A stretch of 64,000 bases of DNA from Butyrivibrio sp. VCB2006 (GCF_000420945.1 NZ_ATVX01000009.1:110460-174459); one strand, 5' to 3'; positions 28,268 to 37,261 are shown, counted from the stretch's first letter. Numbers and translations are program-made. Notes: a model not told the origin generated them from the letters alone.

Positions 28268-31200
28268 TTGACGGATTGACAGAATATGAATCATTAGTAG
28301 CTGAGGTTGAACAGAATCAGGACTTTGCTGATTGGACAAGAACTAAGATTGGTATTGGATATGATCGTTTGAATTATGGAATAGATGATCGTCTCATGGC
28401 AAAAATGGGACGATCATCTAAAAATACTGCCTTTTATAGAAATCATATTTATGGCAACAAGAACGATTATAGCTTAATAATTTGTGATGAAAATGATATT
28501 TCTAGTGACGATAAATCAAAGCTGTTATATAAAAAGGCTAATACGAAATGTTTGTTTATTATAATGGTGTGCCCTACAAAAATGTTAAAAGAAGTACATG
28601 ATGTCCATGATATTCCTAGTATTATACGCGAAAAAAGTGAAATATCTGGATTCCCTGTAGGGATAACTACTGAGAGCAGTTTTGCACAGCATATCAAGCG
28701 ATACATGAGCTTGATAGAAAAATATGTAATGGTAAAGCATATTTCATTCCAAATTGAAAGTAGAATAAATTCGCTGGAAAGCGTATTAGCAAGCCTTGCT
28801 AATAACGATAGTGATTTGTTCCAAAAAATGTACATATGGTGGAGTGTACAGTCTATAAAAAAGAGTTTAAAGAAACTATATGATTTAGGGCAGGAGTGTG
28901 AAGCTGTCCTTAAGAAATTAGAAGCAGATTATTATAGATATTCAATAGATTGTAAGAGTGAAATTGCGGAAGAAATTTTTCATAAGGCTAATGTGGGTGA
29001 TTGGGCTGCTGATATTGCATTCAAGTATGGAGGAATTCAAAATTTATTCAGCGAAAGCTTAAACGTTTTGAAAGATAGTCAATGCTCGGAAGATGATGCA
29101 TTTAAATTGACTGTTAGTAACTGTATTACAAGGTTGGATGAGAAACCACAAGTTGCCTTTGTCGGAAACTTTTCATCTGGTAAAACATCATTTATTAATT
29201 GGATATTATCCATGGAAGGAAATAGGCAATTACGAACATCTGGTAAGCATAACACTGCCATTCTCACGTCTGTAAAATACGGGAATCCAGAAAGGGTTGT
29301 CGTGGAGTATAAAAAATCTCCAGATTTATTTCAGTGGAAATTGTTAGATGTGGAATATGAAAAGCAATTTGCAGATTATTATAGGGGAGAAAAAAAAGCA
29401 ATTGTAACAGCAGTTGATGATGAAAAAAGAATTGTAAAGTATAGGTATCAAGGAAAAAGTAAATATATAGTATTACAGAATAAGTCAGATCGAATCCTTG
29501 TTAAAAAGAATGATGTATTAAGACATGGTATGCAACTTACAGAGGGAGCAAGAGACCATGTTGACATGCCAAAACCCAATGCAAATATAAAACTATGTAA
29601 TGTAGAAGAATATAAAGAAATTATTAAGTCCATAAATAATCAATCGTTAACAAATTGTACGTTGATAATATCATATGTTAGTCAGAAAAACGTGAAACAG
29701 AGACTTGGTGCGGAAACCAAAACTATTGAAAAGAATGCTAGCTATGAAATACTAAAGTTTTTATCTTTGCTAGAGAGCATAAGTTCCGAGATTGGTACGA
29801 ATATAAGTTTTAATAAGCTAGAAGAAAATGGAGGATGGTCGCATAATGAAGTTTTCAACTTCCCTGAAAACGTAAATTTTATCTATGATGTAGTGATAAA
29901 AGGTGAGTGTAACTTTGGGGATACAAAAGAAGAATTAAATGAAAAAACATGGATTAAATATGGTGGTTCGGGCAAAGAAGGAGAAAATGTCTTTACAGAA
30001 ACACCTAAGTGCTATTTATATGCTAGCCAGATAACTTATTATTTAAACAAAGGTTTTTTAAACTATTCTGATATCATTGATACTCCTGGTTTGGGCTCAG
30101 TGAGTGGTGAACATGATGCAATTACGGAAAGATATATAAGAAAGAACGTTAGCAATCTGCTAGTTATGATACGAATAGATAAAAACGGGAAGGATAGAAA
30201 AAAAAGAAAGTTTATAATTGACATCTCTTCAATATATGATGACTCAAATAGGGATAAAAATACTGTATTCTTCGTGTGTAATATTTGGAGCAAAGATTAT
30301 GGGACCAGCGATTTAAGGGAATTAGAAAGAATATGCGATTATTATTACAACGATATTATAGAATATGGATTTAGCAAAGATAATTTCTATGTTATAGATA
30401 TTCTAAAAATGCAAGCTGGCTATAAAAATGATGAAATATTTAAGAGATATCAATCTGCTGAAGTTTTTAGGGGGAACTTTATTGAACGCATTGCAAATGA
30501 TGGGATTAAACAACAATTAAAGAAAATAGACAATGAAATAGTTAATCTATTTATCATGCAAATAAAAACCTATGAGAAAATAATTTCTGAAATACGTGGG
30601 AATGCTTTAGAAAAAGAGATAAAAATAGAAAAATTAAATTTAGCGCGAAAGCATATTAATAAAATTGAGTTTAAAAAGACATTTGAAGAATTGTTCTTCG
30701 AAAATGAAGTTTTACAGTATCTTTCTGATTTATCAAGTCAAATTCGAAATCTATCTTATAGGCATGAATGGATTAAATTTGCATCAGAAGTACTCGTTAA
30801 GAATTATGGAGATGATAATTCAAAAGATGAGCTTGATGCGATAGAGTCATTATGTACAGATCCGGATGATGTTAGTAAATTTGAGGATAAAATAGCTACC
30901 TATTATGTTTTGCTAATTGAAAAGATTAAAAGAATCATAGTGTCTGATCTTGATTATGATAATACTCATCCAATCTGTGTATACATAGAAAATGAAAAAA
31001 GTGAGATTCGCTATATTGGAATGGGGTCTTTTCCTTTTAATGATTTTAAAAAAAGGATTAAGGCTCAACGTGATCATTTTGAGAGCATAATCCGTTTTAT
31101 TCACAACACAAAAGTTAGCAAAAGAGATGCAGAGGAGATTTCGAATTATATTGATCAACAGATTGAGAAATGCCGACAGGAAAACCTGAAAAACTATAAT

Positions 31201-31401
31201 CTTCTTATTGGAAAATTTAACGATATTAAAAATGCAGCACTAAGTAATATTTGCAAGCAGATAGATAGTTTTTCGGTTGATTCAGATGAAGGCTTACTAG
31301 TATGTAAATACGAGGACAATATTCGCGAATTAACCAGCTTACAAGATAAATGGACAAGAACGATTAGTAATACTGTACTAATGAAGGAGATTTTAGCATG
31401 A
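28264..31401 (+). CDS. Large dynamin-like GTPase
   Basis: The 1045-residue protein has about 290 residues of helical N-terminal sequence, then a dynamin GTPase domain with P-loop GNFSSGKTSFINW near 300, SDIIDTPGLGSVSGEHD near 605 and FFVCNIWSKD as the probable base-binding strand, then a long helical C-terminal part. The GTPase domain is split by an insertion of about 270 residues between P-loop and switch II. It overlaps both neighbours by 4 nt (ATGA), so stoichiometric production with the other operon members is likely. Confidence 0.85.
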   Translation: MIDGLTEYESLVAEVEQNQDFADWTRTKIGIGYDRLNYGIDDRLMAKMGRSSKNTAFYRNHIYGNKNDYSLIICDENDISSDDKSKLLYKKANTKCLFIIMVCPTKMLKEVHDVHDIPSIIREKSEISGFPVGITTESSFAQHIKRYMSLIEKYVMVKHISFQIESRINSLESVLASLANNDSDLFQKMYIWWSVQSIKKSLKKLYDLGQECEAVLKKLEADYYRYSIDCKSEIAEEIFHKANVGDWAADIAFKYGGIQNLFSESLNVLKDSQCSEDDAFKLTVSNCITRLDEKPQVAFVGNFSSGKTSFINWILSMEGNRQLRTSGKHNTAILTSVKYGNPERVVVEYKKSPDLFQWKLLDVEYEKQFADYYRGEKKAIVTAVDDEKRIVKYRYQGKSKYIVLQNKSDRILVKKNDVLRHGMQLTEGARDHVDMPKPNANIKLCNVEEYKEIIKSINNQSLTNCTLIISYVSQKNVKQRLGAETKTIEKNASYEILKFLSLLESISSEIGTNISFNKLEENGGWSHNEVFNFPENVNFIYDVVIKGECNFGDTKEELNEKTWIKYGGSGKEGENVFTETPKCYLYASQITYYLNKGFLNYSDIIDTPGLGSVSGEHDAITERYIRKNVSNLLVMIRIDKNGKDRKKRKFIIDISSIYDDSNRDKNTVFFVCNIWSKDYGTSDLRELERICDYYYNDIIEYGFSKDNFYVIDILKMQAGYKNDEIFKRYQSAEVFRGNFIERIANDGIKQQLKKIDNEIVNLFIMQIKTYEKIISEIRGNALEKEIKIEKLNLARKHINKIEFKKTFEELFFENEVLQYLSDLSSQIRNLSYRHEWIKFASEVLVKNYGDDNSKDELDAIESLCTDPDDVSKFEDKIATYYVLLIEKIKRIIVSDLDYDNTHPICVYIENEKSEIRYIGMGSFPFNDFKKRIKAQRDHFESIIRFIHNTKVSKRDAEEISNYIDQQIEKCRQENLKNYNLLIGKFNDIKNAALSNICKQIDSFSVDSDEGLLVCKYEDNIRELTSLQDKWTRTISNTVLMKEILA

Positions 31402-32333
31402 ATGATTCGGTTGAAAACATGGTTCAAAAGATAAAACAAGATGCAAAAAAGAGTGAAGAGTCATTCCTTCAAGAAGTTGATAGTGCGGTTAGGAGTGCAA
31501 TAGCAGAGAATATAGATAACGCAAATTTTCAAGATTCTGTAAAAGCTTTGAAAGAAAATGCTGAAGAACTAGGGCAATTGAAGAATATCCCAGATATCAT
31601 AAGGACAAATAACGAGAGCTGGCAGAATATTAAAGATATAAAGGCATCAGAAGAACAAACAGCAAATGAAATACAATTCATTAAGAATACTTTAAAACCT
31701 GAAGATGTCACTGATTTTAAAGCAAAAATGAAAGGAATTAGTGATAAAAATGAAAGTATTCTTGAAAAGGTTCAGAAGCTTGAAAGTACTTTGACTCCTA
31801 AAGATATTATAGACATAAAAACAAATTTGGATACCTTAGATAGCACAATTAAAGGAATAAGTGCTTCTGAAACTGACATTATTGCTAACATTAAGACTTT
31901 AAAAGATGTTATAAAAGCAGAAGATATAGCAAGCATTTTAACTAAGTTAAATGGAATAAGTGAAAGCAATGAGTCTGCATCAGAGATAATAAAGTCGATC
32001 CAAACATGTGTTATATCGGAAAATGAGACTAGTGTTAAGTCAATATTATTAAAATTAGAAGAGTTAGAAAGTGAAAAGTTTTCAAGCATCATAGTGACGC
32101 TGAACGATATAAAAAGTAATGTTGCTGAACTTGAGGCAAGACAAGATGCGTCTACAAGGATAGAAGAATTACAAAAGAAGACAGAAGAGATTTGTGACAC
32201 AGTTAATAATATACATGATAAAAATGATGAAAGACTAGATAGAATAAGCAAAATAACGCAATGGGGATTATATTTGAATATGGTTTCTATTATAGGTATT
32301 ATCGTTTTGCTTATTTTAAGGTTTTTGGGGTAA
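31398..32333 (+). CDS. Coiled-coil protein with C-terminal membrane anchor
   Basis: This 311-residue protein is almost wholly helical with repeated short units around ASE-ANIKTLKD and SESNESAS. It ends with one hydrophobic segment, LNMVSIIGIIVLLILRFLG, at about 290-311. It is therefore probably a tail-anchored rod exposed to the cytoplasm, able to place the dynamin-like proteins at the membrane. It overlaps the preceding gene by 4 nt. No family is recognised. Confidence 0.75.
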   Translation: MNDSVENMVQKIKQDAKKSEESFLQEVDSAVRSAIAENIDNANFQDSVKALKENAEELGQLKNIPDIIRTNNESWQNIKDIKASEEQTANEIQFIKNTLKPEDVTDFKAKMKGISDKNESILEKVQKLESTLTPKDIIDIKTNLDTLDSTIKGISASETDIIANIKTLKDVIKAEDIASILTKLNGISESNESASEIIKSIQTCVISENETSVKSILLKLEELESEKFSSIIVTLNDIKSNVAELEARQDASTRIEELQKKTEEICDTVNNIHDKNDERLDRISKITQWGLYLNMVSIIGIIVLLILRFLG

Positions 32334-32360
32334 GCGTTAGCTAAAGGGGTTGTAAGAAAT

Positions 32361-33368
32361 ATGGATAAAGAATCAAAGAATTTAAGGACTTTAGACATGT
32401 ATGTTCGCTTATGTGAGGGTAAAGTTCTTAATAAACATGAAGAAGCTCTTCGATTCGGTGTTGATGAGCGTTCTATTCAGCGCGATCTAAATGGTATACG
32501 CGAATATCTTGCTGACCATGCTGGCGAATCAAAGGGTATACGCGAAATAGTTTATGGCCGCTCTAAAGAAGGTTTTGTCATGACTGGTTCTGATGGATCT
32601 CTTATGTCAAATGACGAGATACTTGCGGTTAGTAAAATTTTGCTCGAGAGTAGGGCTTTTACAAAAAAGGAAATCAGCGTCATCCTTGATAAGCTTATAT
32701 CGGGTTGTGTACCACAAAAGAACATAAAACTAGTCTCAGATCTTGTTTCTAACGAGAAATACCATTATGTAGAGCTTCATCATAAATCTACTGTTAAAGA
32801 TAAGCTTTGGGCATTAGGAGAAGAGATAAAGCAGACAAATCTTCTCGAAATAACTTATGCAAAGCAGATTGCATCAAAAGAAGTGGTAACTCGTATCATT
32901 CAACCACTTGCTATCATTTTTTCTGAGTATTATTTCTATCTTAATGCTTTTATTGTAGAGAAAAATGATGATGGAGAGTATATAAAGAAGTATGATTATC
33001 CTGCCATTTTCCGCATAGATAGAATAAATAATTACCGCGAGATAGGAGAGAAGTTTGCTATCATATATTCCAATCGGTTTGAAGAGGGTGAGTTTAGAAA
33101 AAAAGTTCAGTTCATGTTTCCGGGTAAGCTAATGCGTCTTCAGTTTAAGTATACTGGACGAAGTTTAGAAGCAATATTGGATAGATTACCAACCGCAAAG
33201 GTCGTTTCTGAAGACGGGGAATCTAGTTTGATAGAGGCGGAAGTATATGGCAAAGGTATCATTATGTGGCTTTTGAGCCAGGGACGTTCTATAGAGATTG
33301 TTCGCCCTAAAGAGATGAGAGAGGAATTTAAACAAATATTGGAAGACATGCTTTCAATGTATAATTAA
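32361..33368 (+). CDS. WYL-domain transcriptional regulator
   Basis: The 335-residue protein has an N-terminal helix-turn-helix (EEALRFGVDERSIQRDLNGIREYL) and a WYL-type sensor domain in the middle with IIQPLAIIFSEYYFYLNAFI, followed by a C-terminal extension (GRSIEIVRPKEMREEF). WYL proteins sense nucleotides or nucleic acids and often regulate defence or DNA-damage genes. It lies 27 nt after the dynamin operon in the same direction and could regulate it. Its end overlaps the convergent gene by 4 nt. Confidence 0.85.
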   Translation: MDKESKNLRTLDMYVRLCEGKVLNKHEEALRFGVDERSIQRDLNGIREYLADHAGESKGIREIVYGRSKEGFVMTGSDGSLMSNDEILAVSKILLESRAFTKKEISVILDKLISGCVPQKNIKLVSDLVSNEKYHYVELHHKSTVKDKLWALGEEIKQTNLLEITYAKQIASKEVVTRIIQPLAIIFSEYYFYLNAFIVEKNDDGEYIKKYDYPAIFRIDRINNYREIGEKFAIIYSNRFEEGEFRKKVQFMFPGKLMRLQFKYTGRSLEAILDRLPTAKVVSEDGESSLIEAEVYGKGIIMWLLSQGRSIEIVRPKEMREEFKQILEDMLSMYN

Positions 33369-33946
33369 TCGGTTTTTTTCGTTTCTTCTACGTCCTCCGA
33401 CAGTAATGGCCCAATAATTTCTGTTAAACCAGGGAGATACTCCACATAAGTATTGTGAGCGGAATTATAATATGTAAAAGCCCGGATATTTACATCATGT
33501 GTAAGTTCTTCCAAAGCTGTATCAAGACCTGATGTATGATATAGTTCTTTGTAGTAACTAATTGGAAAAAGCCTGTAATAATCATGGTTATCCAACAATT
33601 CTTTTGCCAACGTAGATTCAAAAGAATCGTTGCTCTCGCGCATAAACAGATTTATTTTAGAATATGCTTGAAGCAGTTTTGCTATGGCTTGATAGTCATC
33701 CATACCGTCTGTATAAAGCTCGATTGCTTCATCTATATGCTGCATGTAATAATTCAAAGTAAAAGAAACAATTGAAGTCTCTGATTCTGAATCAAACAGA
33801 TCAGAGGCTTTTTTGTATGCCTGATTTATGATCTCCGAAGAATTTGTCTCGCTGGCATAGTCATTCCGGGAGATAGTAAACTCGGAAGCTGGCTTTTCGC
33901 TCAGAGTATTACTTATTTTTTGTGATATTAGGCTGTTGTTTTTCAT
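33365..33946 (-). CDS. Hypothetical protein, possibly from a leaderless mRNA
   Basis: No family is recognised for this 193-residue, acidic, helical protein (MKNNSLISQKIS onward). I set the start at 33946 because the frame upstream crosses the promoter. The -10 TATAAT on this strand (33958-33953) is followed by only six bases before the ATG, so the mRNA would begin at or beside the start codon. It shares one palindrome with the divergent gene at 34060. Confidence 0.6.
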   Translation of the reverse strand: MKNNSLISQKISNTLSEKPASEFTISRNDYASETNSSEIINQAYKKASDLFDSESETSIVSFTLNYYMQHIDEAIELYTDGMDDYQAIAKLLQAYSKINLFMRESNDSFESTLAKELLDNHDYYRLFPISYYKELYHTSGLDTALEELTHDVNIRAFTYYNSAHNTYVEYLPGLTEIIGPLLSEDVEETKKTD

Positions 33947-33952
33947 ATCTGT

Positions 33953-34001
33953 ATTATATTTTTTCACCTGGACATTATACGTCTTGGATTGATGATATAT
34001 T
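33953..34001. promoter_or_regulatory. One palindrome serving two divergent promoters (site g)
   Basis: GGACA-ttata-CGTCT spans 33970-33984. On the plus strand the right half is followed by exactly 11 nt and TATATT (33996-34001). On the minus strand TGTCC is followed by exactly 11 nt and TATAAT (33958-33953). One protein dimer here could therefore set both promoters at the same geometry. This double agreement is strong internal support for the 11-nt rule. Confidence 0.75.
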
Positions 34002-34059
34002 TGCCTTACCACTGAAACAACATAAGCTAATAATTTAATTGTGGGAAGGAGTACTATAG

Positions 34060-34776
34060 ATGGTTCTGAGCAACATTCCAATAAAAGTCATGGACAATGA
34101 AATAATGTGGGACACCTTACAAAGTGATAAAGGTTGGAAGTTAGAGCAAAACATTATAACAAGTCATGCGCGGATATTAAATCCAGAGGATATCAGGCTT
34201 GCTTGGGGTAGTGTTCAGGATATGACGGAAGCCTTTGATCGATTTGTAAAGCCATGGAAGGGATGTAAAAAGGGTGACATCATTGCAGTTCAAAGAATTG
34301 GCGGTGTTTACTCACATTATGCCGTGTACATAGGATACGGTAAAGTTATTCATTACGGAATGGATACTACAGCGGATGATAAAAGCAGATGGATATGTAC
34401 TATTCATAAGGCTGACTTTTCAGAATTTCTCGGACCAGATACTTGTTATGAAGTTTTGAGTTTTCCTGAGGATGGCTCCGATCCTATCCATAAAAGCATA
34501 AATCTCTTTTCACAAAATGGAACCCTTAACTTCCGCAGTACCTTTCAAATTTTTCCAGAGCTCAAGGCGATGCTAAGGCATCTGAAAGGATATCATCTGT
34601 ATTCTGCAAAAGAAACTGTAGATCGTGCCTATATTCGACTTGGAGAGGATGAATACAGCCTGGCATTCAACAATTGTGAACATTTTGCTTTGTGGTGCAA
34701 AACAGGGCTGCGTGAGTCGTCGCAAGTAGATGATTTTTGGAAAAAGTTTTGGGTAGGACGAAGAATTTTAGTATAA
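34060..34776 (+). CDS. LRAT-domain (NlpC/P60-like) protein
   Basis: The 238-residue protein carries the LRAT fold signature: GDIIAVQR, SHYAVYIGYGKVIHYG with the catalytic histidine, and FNNCEHFALWCKTG with the catalytic cysteine near 206. LRAT-type enzymes are thiol acyltransferases or hydrolases that often act on lipids. An unusual insertion of about 60 residues separates the histidine and cysteine parts. ATG 34060 follows GGAAGGAG and lies under the shared palindrome promoter. Confidence 0.8.
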   Translation: MVLSNIPIKVMDNEIMWDTLQSDKGWKLEQNIITSHARILNPEDIRLAWGSVQDMTEAFDRFVKPWKGCKKGDIIAVQRIGGVYSHYAVYIGYGKVIHYGMDTTADDKSRWICTIHKADFSEFLGPDTCYEVLSFPEDGSDPIHKSINLFSQNGTLNFRSTFQIFPELKAMLRHLKGYHLYSAKETVDRAYIRLGEDEYSLAFNNCEHFALWCKTGLRESSQVDDFWKKFWVGRRILV

Positions 34777-34792
34777 AAAGAGGAGTTTAATC

Positions 34793-35023
34793 ATGCCAAA
34801 GTCAACAGAAAAAGCCGCGAGACTATTATGTATAAACGAGTATCTGAGGAGCGGGAAACAGATTAATCTTCAATCACTTGCAACTGAATTCCAGGTTAGT
34901 AAACGCACAATACAGCGTGATTTGGATGATATTAAAGCTTTCTATGCAAACCAGATTGTTCGAGATGAATCTTACAAAAGTGTCTATTTTGACAATAAAA
35001 CTAATACATATAGACTTAAATGA
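34793..35023 (+). CDS. Stand-alone HTH protein, WYL-regulator N-domain type
   Basis: These 76 residues are a single DeoR/WYL-type helix-turn-helix (LQSLATEFQVSKRTIQRDLDDIKAFY), followed by a short beta wing, with no sensor domain. It resembles the N-terminus of the WYL regulator at 32361 (both have a RTIQRDL or RSIQRDL recognition helix). It lies 16 nt after the LRAT gene and overlaps the PcfJ-like gene by 4 nt. It may be an operon-specific repressor or an antagonist of the full-length regulator. Confidence 0.75.
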   Translation: MPKSTEKAARLLCINEYLRSGKQINLQSLATEFQVSKRTIQRDLDDIKAFYANQIVRDESYKSVYFDNKTNTYRLK

Positions 35024-36324
35024 GCGTTTTGTGGCATGAGGAAAAGAGTATGTTAGATGTACTATCAAGAGAAAACACCTGGATCGCTCCAAAATTGAGT
35101 GAACAAGATATCCTGAAAGCCACTGCAGAAGCAAGAAGAATCAATGAGAGAGTAGCACTGCTTACGTTTATAACGATAGAACCTTACATTGACCTGTTTC
35201 TTGTGGAGATAATTGATCCAGAAGACAAGATATTTAATGTCTCTAGATTTACATTTCATGAAGGATTATCTTGGAGTCCAGAAGAAGAGGAACAGTTTGA
35301 GAAGAAATGCCTGAAAAGTGAGTATCCACTGCGCTTTAGCTCTGCCGACTTTGATCATATATACAAGTACTATTCAGAAGCACACCCGCAGTGGCACTTA
35401 AAAAGATATTACACTCACGAGATGCGTCTTTTAGATCATATCCACCACTGCATGACTCAGAACACAATCAAAGAGCTTCTGTATAAGTCCGGCGTTGATG
35501 AGTTGGCCGTGAGAGTTCCCGAAGCCCATGAAATCAATCTTTTGGCGACTAATCCATCGGAAATCTATGATCATGTTCCCATGCGAGTCATCAGAGCAGT
35601 GAATACTGAGTACGGCGCCGAGTTACTGGCAAACAAAGAATACCGGGAATATCTAAAACAGTTGAATAACCAGTATCCTGATATCTTCAAAGATCCTTTA
35701 AACGATGCCCAATGCGAGTATCTTTTGCGACTGAAAAAAGGAAATCTGACTAATCCAGAAATATATAGGCTATTCTTATCGAAGAAGCCAAAGCTTACCA
35801 ACATCTGGATCCATGCACAGTTTTTGAGATTTATGTATTCTGAGACAGCGCAGAAAACGCTTAATGAAAGAGCTAAAGCGCTTGTAAAGGTTGATCCATT
35901 CTACACAGCATATCTGCCCAAGTTGGATCCTTCAAAGATTTCAGAACTTCTTCATTATCTGACTTCTTATAGAAAGGACCTGGATAAGGATATTCGAAGG
36001 TCTAATAGAAAAAGAGATTACAAATGGCAGGAACGCTATGATGGCTATGTTATCCGGTATCCTCAGACAATAAATGATTTTTGCAAAGAATCTATCTACA
36101 TGAGTAATTGCCTCATGACCTATCTTGAGGCTTATATCGAAAATGATACAACCATTATGTTCCTAAGAAGAGAAGAGAACATATATGAGCCCTTCATTAC
36201 TCTTGAAATCTATGAACAAGAGCTTACTCAAGCCTATCACAGATTTAATACTGAGTGCTCAGAAGAAGAGTGGCAGTGGATAAGAGAGTTCTGCTTTAGG
36301 CACGACATAAATTGTGACTTCTAA
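35020..36324 (+). CDS. PcfJ-like protein
   Basis: The 434-residue protein ends with a PcfJ-type domain (NDFCKESIYMSNCLMTYLEAYIENDTT... FLRREENIYEPFITLEI), found on conjugative plasmids and phages, with function unknown. The first 300 residues are helical and not recognised. The ATG overlaps the HTH gene stop (ATGA), so expression is coupled to it. Confidence 0.65.
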   Translation: MSVLWHEEKSMLDVLSRENTWIAPKLSEQDILKATAEARRINERVALLTFITIEPYIDLFLVEIIDPEDKIFNVSRFTFHEGLSWSPEEEEQFEKKCLKSEYPLRFSSADFDHIYKYYSEAHPQWHLKRYYTHEMRLLDHIHHCMTQNTIKELLYKSGVDELAVRVPEAHEINLLATNPSEIYDHVPMRVIRAVNTEYGAELLANKEYREYLKQLNNQYPDIFKDPLNDAQCEYLLRLKKGNLTNPEIYRLFLSKKPKLTNIWIHAQFLRFMYSETAQKTLNERAKALVKVDPFYTAYLPKLDPSKISELLHYLTSYRKDLDKDIRRSNRKRDYKWQERYDGYVIRYPQTINDFCKESIYMSNCLMTYLEAYIENDTTIMFLRREENIYEPFITLEIYEQELTQAYHRFNTECSEEEWQWIREFCFRHDINCDF

Positions 36325-36328
36325 GGCT

Positions 36329-36360
36329 GGACATAATATGTCTTTTCCGTTTTGTAATAT
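36329..36360 (+). promoter_or_regulatory. Palindrome-plus--10 promoter of the FtsZ-like gene (site e)
   Basis: GGACA-taata-TGTCT (36329-36343) is followed by exactly 11 nt and TAATAT (36355-36360). TTTGTAATATG is shared with site c. The predicted transcript starts near 36367 and rules out the upstream in-frame start codon at 36314. Confidence 0.7.
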
Positions 36361-36397
36361 GTATTCATGGGAATCTATTATAATCAGGGAGAATGCG

Positions 36398-37261
36398 ATG
36401 ATATTAGACGTGGGTTTTACGACCACTAAAATATTAGTGGTTGGTTTTGGGGAAGTAGGTAAGAAGATAACAGATAAGATACAACAGGATGATCTAGTCG
36501 ACGTTGACACTGTTTTTGTAAATTCTGGGAAGATTGTTCTTAGACTAAATCAGATGTGGAACCCTGATAATTTCAATGGGGCAGAAATGATTATTATCGT
36601 TTTTGATTCCGCCGAAGATAATGAGGGACTGGCATATATTGCTGCAAGCGCCAAAGAAAAGGGTATTCTTGTATTGGGTATGGGAACAAAATCTTTTTTT
36701 CCAAATAAAGATGAGGACAGAGCTTGTACTGAAGCTATTTCTTGTGGTATTGATGCTCTGAACATTTTTTATAGGGATAAAACAGTAGAGTATTATTCCA
36801 GGAAACAATGCATAAGCAAAAAGTATTCTGCCGAGAGGACCATAATTGGATCGATACAGCAGATTGTTCTCATGATGAATGTTCCAAATGTGATAAACAT
36901 CGACATTGAGGATTTCCGTAATTTCCTAAGAAAAGCGGGCATTATTCAAATAGGAAATGGTTATGGAGTCGGTGATAATAAGGCCGATGATGCAGTGCGC
37001 ATGGCTTTGGATTCATGTTCTCATGCTCCGGATATCCGTACAGCAACAAGGTGGATTTGTGCGGTGTTTGGTGACATAACACTTACAGACGCGTCAGATA
37101 TCTGTGAATCTATAAGAAGCTTTTCCGGTGAAGATAATGATATTATTTTCGGTGTAAGCTATGACGACAGTCTGGAAGACGTGTGCTATGTTACAATCAT
37201 TGCTGCGGATTTTGTTGATTCAAGAGTTAGTCGAAAACAGGTTTCGTTAGACATTCAATAA
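36398..37261 (+). CDS. Divergent FtsZ-like protein lacking the T4 GTP loop
   Basis: The 287-residue protein follows FtsZ along its length. The first strand ILVVGFGEVGKKITDKI matches the T1 region, AEMIIIVFDSAEDNEGLAYIAASAKEKGILVLGMGTKSFF matches the T4 to pre-T5 stretch, VINIDIEDFRNFL matches the IINVDFADV segment, and GNGYGVGDNKADDAVRMAL then FGVSYDDSLED...VTIIAADF match the C-domain. The tubulin signature GGGTGTG is replaced by DSAEDNEG, so GTP binding or hydrolysis is probably lost. It resembles FtsZ-like families proposed to act in membrane remodelling. ATG 36398 follows CAGGGAGA. Confidence 0.8.
   Translation: MILDVGFTTTKILVVGFGEVGKKITDKIQQDDLVDVDTVFVNSGKIVLRLNQMWNPDNFNGAEMIIIVFDSAEDNEGLAYIAASAKEKGILVLGMGTKSFFPNKDEDRACTEAISCGIDALNIFYRDKTVEYYSRKQCISKKYSAERTIIGSIQQIVLMMNVPNVINIDIEDFRNFLRKAGIIQIGNGYGVGDNKADDAVRMALDSCSHAPDIRTATRWICAVFGDITLTDASDICESIRSFSGEDNDIIFGVSYDDSLEDVCYVTIIAADFVDSRVSRKQVSLDIQ

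Noticed and set aside
31772..32398. 208-codon minus-strand frame opposite the coiled-coil gene
   Set aside because: Its serine/leucine-rich sequence is the antisense of a repetitive helical protein; it has no ribosome site and runs into the WYL gene.
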